Shown: piece after piece, positions 1-5,010 of the stretch | Numbering within the stretch: position 1 is the first letter of the stretch | Layout: every line of letters begins with the position of its first letter | Source of the DNA: Bacteroidales bacterium | Lineage (GTDB): Bacteria > Bacteroidota > Bacteroidia > Bacteroidales > VadinHA17 | Direction of reading: 5' to 3' | Assembly (NCBI GenBank): GCA_016936695.1 | Contig: JAFGXK010000334.1 | Location: 1-5,971, forward strand | DNA length: 5,971 nucleotides | Notes under the pieces: generated by a model | What the model was told of the DNA's origin: nothing | Database searches by the model: none | The model's input: the letters and a program-made list of their open reading frames with translations, nothing else | Translations under genes and position numbers: made by a program

Positions 1-1
1 G

Positions 2-409
2 AGGACCAAATACAGAAGAGCGCAGAAAGGAAAAATGAAGGGAAACGCCCAGAGGGGCAATCAGCTTGCTTTCGGATCTTTCGGCATTAAGGCGCTTGAA
101 CAGTGCTGGATTACGGGACGCCAGATTGAAGCTGCCCGACAGGCTGTCACACGTCATATGAAACGTGAAGGACAGATCTGGATCAGGGTATTTCCCGACA
201 AACCCATCACTAAGAAACCTGCTGAGGTTCGTATGGGTAAGGGAAAAGGATCACCCGAGGGATTTGTGGTGCCTGTTACACCCGGCAGAATTCTTATCGA
301 AGCCGAGGGAGTACCCTTTGATGTAGCCAGGGAAGCGCTCCGACTTGCTGCACAGAAGCTTCCGATAACGACAAAATTCATTGTCAGGACCGATTACATA
401 CAGGAATAA
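2..409 (+). CDS. rplP: 50S ribosomal protein L16 (uL16), 5' end missing
   Basis: L16 binds 23S rRNA near the A-site tRNA elbow and the peptidyl transferase region, and joins the 50S late in assembly. The reading frame is open to the window edge and begins RTKYRRAQKGKMKGNAQRGN. Aligned from memory with E. coli L16, the first visible residue is residue 6, so only about five residues (usually MLQPK) lie upstream, and base 1 is the last base of codon 5. The ATG at 35 is internal (about residue 17) and not the start. The family core is intact: GRQIEAAR, then FPDKPITKKP, then VRMGKGKGSPEG. The arginine of VRMGKG (bases 230-232) matches E. coli Arg81, the residue hydroxylated by the RoxA/YcfD oxygenase in that species. 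The inferred full length is about 140 residues, normal for the family. It is followed after 17 bases by rpmC, and rpsC is expected upstream. Confidence 0.98.
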   Translation, partial: RTKYRRAQKGKMKGNAQRGNQLAFGSFGIKALEQCWITGRQIEAARQAVTRHMKREGQIWIRVFPDKPITKKPAEVRMGKGKGSPEGFVVPVTPGRILIEAEGVPFDVAREALRLAAQKLPITTKFIVRTDYIQE

Positions 410-426
410 AACAAGGAAAAAGATAG

Positions 427-633
427 ATGAAAACTTCAGAAATAAGGGAATTAAGCACGCCGGATCTTATTGAAAGAATAGACACCGAGCAAACCATGCT
501 TGTCCGCATGAAGCTTAATCATGCAATCACCCCTCTGGACAACCCCCAGAAGATGAAGGAGGTAAAGCTTACCATTTCACGTCTTCTTACAGAACTCCGT
601 TCAAGGGAAATAAAAGAAAAATCGAAAATCTAG
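427..633 (+). CDS. rpmC: 50S ribosomal protein L29 (uL29)
   Basis: L29 is a small helical-hairpin protein on the solvent side of the 50S near the polypeptide exit tunnel. Together with L23 it forms the landing area for trigger factor and the signal recognition particle. The 68-residue product has the family layout: an N-terminal helix (MKTSEIRELSTPDLIERID), a charged middle with LVRMKLNHA around residues 25-33, and a second helix containing NPQKMKEVKLTISRLLTELR. The length is normal (60-70). The start at 427 is the first ATG after the rplP stop and gives the standard MKxxEIRELS N-terminus. A weak AAGGA at 413-417 lies 9 bases before the ATG. The gene sits between rplP and rpsQ as in the usual S10 cluster order. 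Codons 43-46 contain a perfect AAGGAGGT (556-563), which serves no obvious start. Confidence 0.97.
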   Translation: MKTSEIRELSTPDLIERIDTEQTMLVRMKLNHAITPLDNPQKMKEVKLTISRLLTELRSREIKEKSKI

Positions 634-640
634 TCAGGCA

Positions 641-895
641 ATGGAAAGGAATAACAGAAAGGAACGTATCGGTGTTGTTGTCAGCAACAAGATGGACAAG
701 TCGATTGTGGTTGCCATCAAAAGGAAGGTAAAACATCCGATTTATGGCAAATTTGTGAACAGGACAAAAAAGCTGATGGCTCACGATGAAGAGAATACGT
801 GCAAAATTGGTGACACGGTACGTATCTCCGAGACCAGGCCTTTGAGCAAGAATAAAACATGGAGATTGGTTGAAGTAATTGAAAGAGCTAAGTAG
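641..895 (+). CDS. rpsQ: 30S ribosomal protein S17 (uS17)
   Basis: S17 is a primary 16S rRNA-binding protein that helps fold the 5' domain of the 30S. The 84-residue product has the OB-fold sequence of the family: RKERIGVVVSNKMDKSIVVA forms the first strands, KHPIYGKFVNRTKKLMAHDE follows, then CKIGDTVRISETRPLSKNKT, which is the family signature region, and a final strand WRLVEVIERAK. The start at 641 follows the rpmC stop by 7 bases, and no upstream in-frame ATG fits better. There is no SD, only a CAGG at 636-639. The stop TAG is followed by TC and then the rplN ATG, a 2-base gap that suggests translational coupling. Confidence 0.98.
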   Translation: MERNNRKERIGVVVSNKMDKSIVVAIKRKVKHPIYGKFVNRTKKLMAHDEENTCKIGDTVRISETRPLSKNKTWRLVEVIERAK

Positions 896-897
896 TC

Positions 898-1263
898 ATG
901 ATACAGCAGGAAAGCAGGTTAACAGTAGCCGATAACTCCGGAGCAAAAGAAGTTTTGTGTATCCGGGTACTCGGCGGCAGCAAAAAGAGATATGCCACCG
1001 TTGGCGATACTATAGTTGTCAGCGTGAAGAGCGCAATTCCTTCGGGCGAAGCTAAAAAGGGAACGGTAAGCAAAGCTGTCGTTGTCAGGACAAAAAAGGA
1101 AATACGCCGTGCCGATGGATCATACATCAGGTTTGATGACAATGCAGTGGTTCTTCTTAACAACATGAATGAAGTGAGGGGTACCCGTATCTTCGGTCCG
1201 GTTGCAAGGGAACTGCGCGACAAGTATATGAAAATCGTATCTCTTGCACCTGAAGTACTTTAA
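898..1263 (+). CDS. rplN: 50S ribosomal protein L14 (uL14)
   Basis: L14 lies on the interface face of the 50S, contacts the 30S through an intersubunit bridge, and in bacteria is the docking partner of the silencing factor RsfS. The 121-residue product is almost entirely recognisable: MIQQESRLTVADNSGAKEVL at the N-terminus, a basic loop LGGSKKRYATVGD, the signature segment VVVRTKKEIRRADGSYIRFD followed by DNAVVLLN, and the C-terminus FGPVARELRDKYMKIVSLAP. The length is typical for the phylum (E. coli has 123). No SD precedes it; the start lies 2 bases after the rpsQ stop. It is classically the first gene of the spc operon, but here nothing resembling a promoter separates it from the S10-cluster genes, so a joint transcript is inferred. 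Confidence 0.99.
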   Translation: MIQQESRLTVADNSGAKEVLCIRVLGGSKKRYATVGDTIVVSVKSAIPSGEAKKGTVSKAVVVRTKKEIRRADGSYIRFDDNAVVLLNNMNEVRGTRIFGPVARELRDKYMKIVSLAPEVL

Positions 1264-1280
1264 TTATTAAACAAAGAGCA

Positions 1281-1604
1281 ATGCAGAAGAAGCTACATAT
1301 CAAAAAGGGGGATACGGTTGTTGTGATAACCGGTGAGTCGAAAGGACAGAAAGGCCGTGTCCTCGATGTTGACAGGGATAAGAACCGGGCCATAGTCGAA
1401 GGCGTAAACACTGTCTCGAAGCACACAAAACCGAATGCCAAGTCTCCCCAGGGCGGTATCCTCAAGAAGGAGGCTCCGATAAACATTTCGAACCTCATGC
1501 TTGTTGATCCGGCTTCGGGAAAACCTACCCGGATCGGAAGAAGGCTTAATGAAAAAAATAAACTAGTGCGTTATTCTAAAAAATCAGGAGAGGAGATCAA
1601 GTAA
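1281..1604 (+). CDS. rplX: 50S ribosomal protein L24 (uL24)
   Basis: L24 is one of the assembly-initiating proteins of the 50S, binds the 5' domain of 23S rRNA, and sits near the tunnel exit. The 107-residue product opens with a KOW motif (about residues 6-35): IKKGDTVVVITGESKGQKGR followed by VLDVDRDKNRAIVEGVN. Next come the conserved HTKPNAKSPQGGI, a region reading INISNLMLVDPASGKPTRIG, and a basic tail. The length is normal (about 100-107). The 17-base gap before the ATG is A-rich (AAACAAAGAGCA) without a real SD. The stop TAA (1602-1604) shares its last A with the ATG of rplE, a TAATG overlap that favours stop-and-restart translation. An AAGGAGG core inside the gene at 1467-1473 has no start codon after it in a usable position. 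Confidence 0.98.
   Translation: MQKKLHIKKGDTVVVITGESKGQKGRVLDVDRDKNRAIVEGVNTVSKHTKPNAKSPQGGILKKEAPINISNLMLVDPASGKPTRIGRRLNEKNKLVRYSKKSGEEIK
1586..1596 (+). promoter_or_regulatory. SD-like ribosome binding site of rplE
   Basis: The run AGGAGAGGAGA lies at the 3' end of rplX and ends 7 bases before the rplE ATG at 1604. It contains two GGAG cores complementary to the usual anti-SD of 16S rRNA. It stands out because most starts in this window have none. It also lies within rplX codons (SGEEIK), so part of its sequence may only reflect the Gly-Glu-Glu residues. Confidence 0.6.
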
Positions 1605-2155
1605 TGTATACACCTGTATTGAAAACCAAATATAAGGAAGAGATAGTCCCCGCCTTAATGAAGGAATTCAGCTACTCTACCGTTATGCAGGTCCCGAGAC
1701 TGGAGAAGATAGTTCTTAATCAGGGGGTTGGACAGGCTATTGCAGACAAGAAATTGCTTGAGGCCAGTGTTAAGGAGTTAACTGATATCGCCGGACAGAA
1801 AGCTGTTCAGACATATTCGACGAAGGACATCTCAAACTTCAAGCTCAGGAAGAACATGCCTATTGGTGTGATGGTAACCCTTCGCAAGGACAAGATGTAT
1901 GAATTTCTTGAGAGGCTGGTTTCAGTTGCATTGCCGAGGATCCGCGACTTTAAGGGGATCAGCGCCAAACTTGACGGAAGAGGCAATTACACTCTGGGAA
2001 TCACCGAGCAGATTATTTTCCCTGAGATTGACCTTGACAAGGTTACAAAGATCATGGGCTTGCAGATGACTTTTGTTACAACGGCAAACAGCGATGAGGA
2101 AGCTTTTTCGCTTCTGAAGCATTTCGGATTACCTTTCAAAAACACTAAAAACTGA
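1604..2155 (+). CDS. rplE: 50S ribosomal protein L5 (uL5)
   Basis: L5 binds 5S rRNA and forms the central protuberance with L18 and 5S rRNA; it also contacts the P-site tRNA and the 30S head. The 183-residue product shows the family order: MYTPVLKTKYKEEIVPALMK, then VPRLEKIVLNQGVGQA, the signature stretch DIAGQKAVQTYSTKDISNFK leading to LRKNMPIGVMVTLR, then RIRDFKGISAKLDGRGNYTL with GITEQIIFPEID. The ending ANSDEEAFSLLKHFGLPF is standard. It overlaps the rplX stop by one base. Unlike most genes here it has a purine-rich SD-like run (AGGAGAGGAG, 1586-1595) at normal distance. In E. coli this gene's start is where S8 represses the spc operon; whether that applies here cannot be told by eye. Confidence 0.99.
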   Translation: MYTPVLKTKYKEEIVPALMKEFSYSTVMQVPRLEKIVLNQGVGQAIADKKLLEASVKELTDIAGQKAVQTYSTKDISNFKLRKNMPIGVMVTLRKDKMYEFLERLVSVALPRIRDFKGISAKLDGRGNYTLGITEQIIFPEIDLDKVTKIMGLQMTFVTTANSDEEAFSLLKHFGLPFKNTKN

Positions 2156-2159
2156 TTAT

Positions 2160-2429
2160 ATGGCTAAAGAATCAATGGTAGCCCGCGAAGTAAAACGCGC
2201 AAAACTGGCTGAAAAATACTCTGCCAAAAGAGCAAAACTGAAAGCTGAAGGTGATTATGTAGGACTGAGCCGTCTGCCCAGGAATTCAAATCCCAACAGG
2301 CAGCACAACAGATGCAAGATTACAGGCCGTACAAGAGGGTATATGAGGCAGTTCGGGATAAGCAGGATTACATTCAGGGAGATGGCATCCTTCGGTCTTA
2401 TTCCGGGAGTAAAGAAAGCCAGCTGGTAG
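2160..2429 (+). CDS. rpsN: 30S ribosomal protein S14 (uS14), zinc-independent form
   Basis: S14 binds the 3' domain of 16S rRNA in the 30S head near S3, S10 and S19. The 89-residue product begins MAKESMVAREVKRAKLAEKY, continues with a basic linker, LSRLPRNSNPNRQHNRCKIT, then GRTRGYMRQFGISRITFRE, and ends MASFGLIPGVKKASW. It has a single cysteine (NRCKITG) and no CXXC pairs, so it is the zinc-free (C-minus) form, of medium length: longer than the 61-residue zinc type and shorter than the 101-residue E. coli protein. This length fits Bacteroidota. The start is 4 bases after the rplE stop with no SD (context ACTGATTATATG), so it is probably reached by coupling with rplE. A 38-base gap, the longest in the window, follows it. 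Confidence 0.98.
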   Translation: MAKESMVAREVKRAKLAEKYSAKRAKLKAEGDYVGLSRLPRNSNPNRQHNRCKITGRTRGYMRQFGISRITFREMASFGLIPGVKKASW

Positions 2430-2437
2430 AACAGAGA

Positions 2438-2464
2438 ATGAATATTAACTATAAGACAGAATAA
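2438..2464 (+). other. 8-codon mini-ORF between rpsN and rpsH
   Basis: The 38-base rpsN-rpsH gap holds ATG-AAT-ATT-AAC-TAT-AAG-ACA-GAA-TAA, encoding MNINYKTE. It starts 8 bases after the rpsN stop and ends 3 bases before the rpsH ATG, in the same frame as rpsH. Its length and composition do not resemble any ribosomal peptide I know. It could be a chance frame in AT-rich spacer, a relay for ribosomes passing from rpsN to rpsH, or the remains of an N-terminal extension. Nothing in the sequence proves it is translated, and no SD stands before it beyond a weak AGAGA. Confidence 0.25.
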
Positions 2465-2467
2465 AAG

Positions 2468-2866
2468 ATGACTGATCCCATTGCAGATTTACTGACCAGA
2501 ATCAGGAATGCCATTATGGCTGGTCATAAGGTTGTAGAAGCTCCGGCATCAAACCTTAAGAAGGAGATTGCCAGGATTCTTTTCGAGAAAGGCTATATCC
2601 TTAGCTATAAGGTGGTAGAGGGAGATAATCCGCAGGGTATTCTTAAGATCGCACTTAAGTACAATCCGAGGAGTAAGCAGCCTGCCATTAAAAAGATTGA
2701 AAGGGCCAGTCGTCCCGGCCTGAGAAAATATACCGGAGCTGACGATCTGCCGAGAGTTCTTAACGGTCTGGGAATTGCTATTATCTCAACCTCCAGGGGT
2801 CTTATGACCGATAAGGAGGCGAGGAATGAAAAAGTAGGTGGTGAAGTATTATGTTATGTTTACTAA
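2468..2866 (+). CDS. rpsH: 30S ribosomal protein S8 (uS8)
   Basis: S8 binds helix 21 of the 16S rRNA central domain and is central to assembly of the 30S platform. In E. coli it also represses its own operon by binding the mRNA near the rplE start. The 132-residue product starts with the near-invariant TDPIADLLTRIRNA, followed by APASNLKKEIARILFEKGYI in the N-terminal domain. The C-terminal domain reads SRPGLRKYTGADDLPRVLNG, then the signature GIAIISTSRGLMTDKEAR and a final GGEVLCYVY. The length matches the family (about 130). The start is fixed by the conserved N-terminus. No SD is present (context GACAGAATAAAAGATG). Inside the gene, AAGGAGG at 2813-2819 stands 6 bases before an out-of-frame ATG that stops after three codons. 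Sixteen bases separate it from rplF. Confidence 0.99.
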   Translation: MTDPIADLLTRIRNAIMAGHKVVEAPASNLKKEIARILFEKGYILSYKVVEGDNPQGILKIALKYNPRSKQPAIKKIERASRPGLRKYTGADDLPRVLNGLGIAIISTSRGLMTDKEARNEKVGGEVLCYVY

Positions 2867-2868
2867 AT

Positions 2869-2874
2869 AGGAGG
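2869..2874 (+). promoter_or_regulatory. Canonical SD of rplF
   Basis: AGGAGG (within TAGGAGGATAG) lies in the 16-base spacer between the rpsH stop and the rplF ATG, with 8 bases between its end and the ATG. It is the only perfect AGGAGG in a non-coding gap of the window, so unlike the rplE site it is not explained by amino-acid coding. Confidence 0.75.
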
Positions 2875-2882
2875 ATAGTTTA

Positions 2883-3437
2883 ATGTCACGAATAGGAAAA
2901 TTACCTGTAAGCCTGCCCAACGGAGTCAGCATTGATGTTGACGACTCCAATGTGATCAGTGTGAAAGGACCTCTTGGAGAACTGAAGCAGGGCATTGACA
3001 AGGATATTAAGGTTGAGGTTGTGAACAATGACATCATCCTTTCAAGGCCTTCGGAATCGAAGACCCACAAATCGCTTCATGGCCTCTCGAGGGCATTGAT
3101 CGCAAATATGGTGACCGGTGTTTCGGAGGGGTTTAAAAAGGAACTTGAGCTGGTGGGCGTTGGTTATCGCGCAGAAGCAAAGGGTCAGATGCTTGAGATG
3201 AGCCTTGGCTATTCCCACGACATAATTCTTGAGGTTCCTCAGGAGGTAAAGGTCGAGACCAGAACGGAAAGAAGGAGTAATCCCATCATTACCCTGACAT
3301 GTACGGACAAGCAGCTGATAGGCCATGTTGCCGCCAAGATCAGGTCGCTGCGTCCGCCTGAACCCTATAAGGGAAAAGGGATCAAGTTTGTCGGAGAACA
3401 GCTTAGAAGGAAAGCTGGTAAATCAGCTAGTGTATAA
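2883..3437 (+). CDS. rplF: 50S ribosomal protein L6 (uL6)
   Basis: L6 binds helix 97 of 23S rRNA close to the sarcin-ricin loop, at the base of the stalk where translation factors dock. The 184-residue product has the two duplicated L6 folds: MSRIGKLPVSLPNGVSIDVD starts the first, with VKGPLGEL and a conserved SLHGLSRALIANMVTGVSEG linking to the second, which opens KKELELVGVGYRAEAKGQML. The family signature PEPYKGKGI is at residues 159-167, followed by RRKAGK near the C-terminus. The length is normal (about 177-184). The start is supported by the conserved SRIGK N-terminus and by an AGGAGG SD. An AGGAGG also occurs inside the gene at 3241-3246 (codons for Glu-Val after VPQ). Twenty-one AT-rich bases precede rplR. 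Confidence 0.99.
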   Translation: MSRIGKLPVSLPNGVSIDVDDSNVISVKGPLGELKQGIDKDIKVEVVNNDIILSRPSESKTHKSLHGLSRALIANMVTGVSEGFKKELELVGVGYRAEAKGQMLEMSLGYSHDIILEVPQEVKVETRTERRSNPIITLTCTDKQLIGHVAAKIRSLRPPEPYKGKGIKFVGEQLRRKAGKSASV

Positions 3438-3458
3438 TACGGTTAAATAATTATTGAA

Positions 3459-3818
3459 ATGGCTTTAACCAAACTGGAAAAAAGAAGCAGGATCCGGCTG
3501 AGGATCCGGAAAAAAATAAGCGGAACTGCCGAAAAACCGCGTGTTGCAGTATTCCGCAGCAATAAGCAGATATATGCCCAGGTCATTGATGATAATAATG
3601 GCGTGACCCTCCTTTCCGTGAGTTCAAGGGAAAAGGAAATGGCAGCCCAGACAGGTATCAAAAAGACTGAGCAGGCTAAGCTTGTTGGGAAATCACTTGC
3701 TGAAAAATGCAGGGAAAAAGGGATCGAGAATGTGGTTTTCGACAGAAGCGGTTATAAATATCACGGTAGAGTAAAATCATTGGCTGATGCAGCCCGCGAA
3801 GGCGGTTTAAAATTCTGA
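3459..3818 (+). CDS. rplR: 50S ribosomal protein L18 (uL18)
   Basis: L18 binds 5S rRNA and, with L5, carries it into the central protuberance. The 119-residue product has the basic N-terminal arm (KLEKRSRIRLRIRKKISG), the conserved EKPRVAVFRSNKQIYAQVID, a middle region TGIKKTEQAKLVGKSLAEKC, and the C-terminal core NVVFDRSGYKYHGRVKSLAD followed by AAREGGLKF, which is the expected terminus. The length is normal (about 117-120). No SD is visible (context AATTATTGAAATG); 21 bases separate it from rplF. The arm codes RIRLRIR through a 9-base direct repeat (AGGATCCGG at 3489-3497 and 3501-3509), explained by the repeated arginine-isoleucine content. Four bases separate its TGA stop from the rpsE ATG. 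Confidence 0.98.
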   Translation: MALTKLEKRSRIRLRIRKKISGTAEKPRVAVFRSNKQIYAQVIDDNNGVTLLSVSSREKEMAAQTGIKKTEQAKLVGKSLAEKCREKGIENVVFDRSGYKYHGRVKSLADAAREGGLKF

Positions 3819-3822
3819 TATT

Positions 3823-4338
3823 ATGGGAAACGGAATAAGAAAAGTAAAAACCAGCGATCTCGAGCTCAAGGACAGACTTGTTAGCATACAGAGAGTTACA
3901 AAGGTTACAAAGGGAGGGCGCACCTTCAGTTTTTCGGCTATCGTTATTGTGGGGAATGAAGACGGAATCGTCGGACACGGGCTCGGAAAAGCCAGTGAAG
4001 TCACCACTGCGATTGCAAAAGGCATTGAGGATGCAAAAAAGAACCTCATTAAGGTACCTGTCCTGCATGGAACCATTCCGCATGAGCAGGTTGCCAAGTT
4101 CGGAGGTGCCAAAGTGTTTATCAAGCCCGCCACTGAAGGAACCGGAGTAAAAGCCGGAGGTGCCATGCGCGCCGTGCTCGAAAGCGTTGGAGTTAAGAAT
4201 GTACTCGCCAAGTCGAAGGGATCTTCCAACCCCCATAACCTTGTTAAGGCAACGTTTGCCGCACTTCTTGAGATGCGCGATGCAGTTGCAGTTGCTGAAC
4301 GCAGGGGAGTGAAACTGGATAAAGTGTTTAACGGATAG
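3823..4338 (+). CDS. rpsE: 30S ribosomal protein S5 (uS5)
   Basis: S5 sits by the mRNA entry site and the 30S neck; mutations in E. coli S5 alter decoding accuracy (ram) or confer spectinomycin resistance. The 171-residue product has the N-terminal double-stranded-RNA-binding-like domain with the S5 signature from about residue 31: GGRTFSFSAIVIVGNEDGIV followed by GHGLGKASEV and AIAKGIEDAKKNL. The C-terminal domain reads VFIKPATEGTGVKAGGAMRA, then VLAKSKGSSNPHNLVKATFA. The loop VTKVTKGGR (residues 25-33) matches the E. coli segment around residues 19-33 where spectinomycin-resistance changes fall. The length is close to E. coli (167). There is no SD, and the start is 4 bases after the rplR stop. 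It ends in tandem in-frame stops, TAG (4336-4338) then TAA (4339-4341). Confidence 0.99.
   Translation: MGNGIRKVKTSDLELKDRLVSIQRVTKVTKGGRTFSFSAIVIVGNEDGIVGHGLGKASEVTTAIAKGIEDAKKNLIKVPVLHGTIPHEQVAKFGGAKVFIKPATEGTGVKAGGAMRAVLESVGVKNVLAKSKGSSNPHNLVKATFAALLEMRDAVAVAERRGVKLDKVFNG
3895..3912 (+). repeat. Perfect tandem 9-base repeat in the S5 loop
   Basis: GTTACAAAG occurs twice back to back (3895-3903 and 3904-3912), in register with codons 25-30 of rpsE, encoding Val-Thr-Lys twice. The repeat lies in the loop just before GGRTFSF. The protein sequence is expected for the family, but the identical codons in both copies make the DNA a perfect tandem. Confidence 0.9.
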
Positions 4339-4340
4339 TA

Positions 4341-4346
4341 ATGTAA
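4341..4346 (+). other. Minimal ATG-TAA frame before rpmD
   Basis: The 14-base gap between rpsE and rpmD reads TAATGTAAACCGCA. It includes an ATG directly followed by TAA, in the same frame as rpmD and 6 bases before its start at 4353. The ATG also overlaps, by its A, the second in-frame stop TAA of rpsE. It could hold or recycle a ribosome between the two genes, or be chance in an AT-rich spacer. Translation cannot be shown from sequence. Confidence 0.2.
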
Positions 4347-4352
4347 ACCGCA

Positions 4353-4532
4353 ATGGCAAAAATTCGCATAACCCAGGTAAAAAGCAAAAACGGAAAACCG
4401 GAAAGGCAGAAGAGAACTCTCGAGGCCCTCGGAATCCATAAGCTTAACCACAGTGTTGAACATGAAGCAACTCCCCAGATTCTGGGAATGGTTGAAAAAG
4501 TAAGACACCTGGTGAAAACTGAGAATATTTAG
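4353..4532 (+). CDS. rpmD: 50S ribosomal protein L30 (uL30)
   Basis: L30 is a small 23S rRNA-binding protein of the 50S, found only in this short form in bacteria. The 59-residue product reads MAKIRITQVKSKNGKPERQK, then RTLEALGIHKLNHSVEHEAT, then PQILGMVEKVRHLVKTENI. This matches the family: an N-terminal strand (KIRITQVKS), the conserved RTLEALGIHKLN motif around residues 21-32, and a C-terminal helix with LGMVEKVRHLV. The length is the usual 58-61. The position between rpsE and rplO is the standard one. No SD is visible; the start is 14 bases after the first rpsE stop and 6 bases after an ATG-TAA pair. The stop TAG is at 4530-4532. A 27-base AT-rich spacer with no clear signal then leads to rplO. 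Confidence 0.97.
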   Translation: MAKIRITQVKSKNGKPERQKRTLEALGIHKLNHSVEHEATPQILGMVEKVRHLVKTENI

Positions 4533-4548
4533 GATATTAACGATATTA
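4533..4548 (+). repeat. Short direct repeat in the rpmD-rplO spacer
   Basis: GATATTA occurs at 4533-4539 and 4542-4548, separated by AC, in a strongly AT-rich 27-base spacer (GATATTAACGATATTATAAC at its start). It does not match the Bacteroidota promoter pattern TAnnTTTG, and I see no hairpin-plus-T-tract terminator. It most likely keeps the upstream region of rplO unstructured, or is simply low-complexity spacer. Confidence 0.4.
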
Positions 4549-4559
4549 TAACAATAGTA

Positions 4560-5006
4560 ATGGATCTAAGTAACTTAAAACCTGCGAAGGGTTCGGTAAA
4601 GAAAAGCAAGCGCCTCGGCCGCGGACAGGGTTCGGGAAAAGGCGGTACTTCCACCAGGGGACATAAGGGAGCCAAGTCACGTTCAGGCTATTCGAAGAAA
4701 GTTGGCTTCGAAGGAGGCCAGATGCCCCTTCAGAGACGTCTTCCGAAAGGCGGATTCAAGAATATCTCCAGGGTGGAGTATAAGGCTATCAACCTCAGTA
4801 CCCTGCAGACCCTCGCAGATAAGAACAACCTTGAAAAGATCGATTTTGATGTTCTAAGGTCGGCAGGTCTTGTTGCAAAAAACGACCTTGTTAAAATTCT
4901 CGGCAAAGGAAGCCTCGAAAGGAAACTCGAGATCCATGCCCACGCATTCAGCAAATCGGCAGAAGAAGCTATAGAAGCTCAGAAGGGAACCGTTGTAAAA
5001 CTTTAA
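4560..5006 (+). CDS. rplO: 50S ribosomal protein L15 (uL15)
   Basis: L15 is a late-assembling 50S protein whose long basic N-terminal arm runs deep into 23S rRNA. The 148-residue product begins MDLSNLKPAKGSVKKSKRLG, followed by the glycine-rich arm RGQGSGKGGTSTRGHKGAKS and the conserved GFEGGQMPLQRRLPKGGF (about residues 49-66). The globular C-terminal domain carries the L15 signature at residues 112-143, from KILGKGSLERKLEIHAHAFS to AIEAQKG, with the expected spacing. The length is normal (E. coli has 144). No SD precedes the ATG (context AACAATAGTAATG). An AAGGAGG inside the gene at 4711-4717 encodes part of FEGG. Four bases (GTTC) separate its TAA from secY, which suggests coupling. Confidence 0.99.
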   Translation: MDLSNLKPAKGSVKKSKRLGRGQGSGKGGTSTRGHKGAKSRSGYSKKVGFEGGQMPLQRRLPKGGFKNISRVEYKAINLSTLQTLADKNNLEKIDFDVLRSAGLVAKNDLVKILGKGSLERKLEIHAHAFSKSAEEAIEAQKGTVVKL

Positions 5007-5010
5007 GTTC

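Noticed and set aside
35..409. ATG at 35 as the start of L16
   Set aside because: The frame stays open to the window edge and the upstream residues RTKYRRAQKGK match the conserved L16 N-terminus, so this ATG is internal.
2813..2837. AAGGAGG with an ATG 6 bases later inside rpsH, suggesting an internal start
   Set aside because: The frame ATG-AAA-AAG-TAG stops after three codons and lies within the conserved S8 C-terminus. It is better explained by the codons for Lys-Glu-Ala-Arg.
3489..3509. Direct repeat AGGATCCGG x2 with GGATCC palindromes in rplR
   Set aside because: It encodes RIRLRIR in the basic arm of L18, so the repeat follows from the repeated residues. Such arms are common in the family.
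3878..4150. Plus-strand 90-codon open frame inside rpsE in another frame
   Set aside because: It sits wholly within the conserved rpsE frame, with no SD and no recognisable protein features.
3676..4508. Two long overlapping minus-strand open frames (3676-4359 and 3807-4508), each over 220 codons, opposite rplR, rpsE and rpmD
   Set aside because: They lie antisense to well-conserved ribosomal genes, overlap each other, and encode compositions with no recognisable domain. Their openness follows from the codon use of the sense genes.
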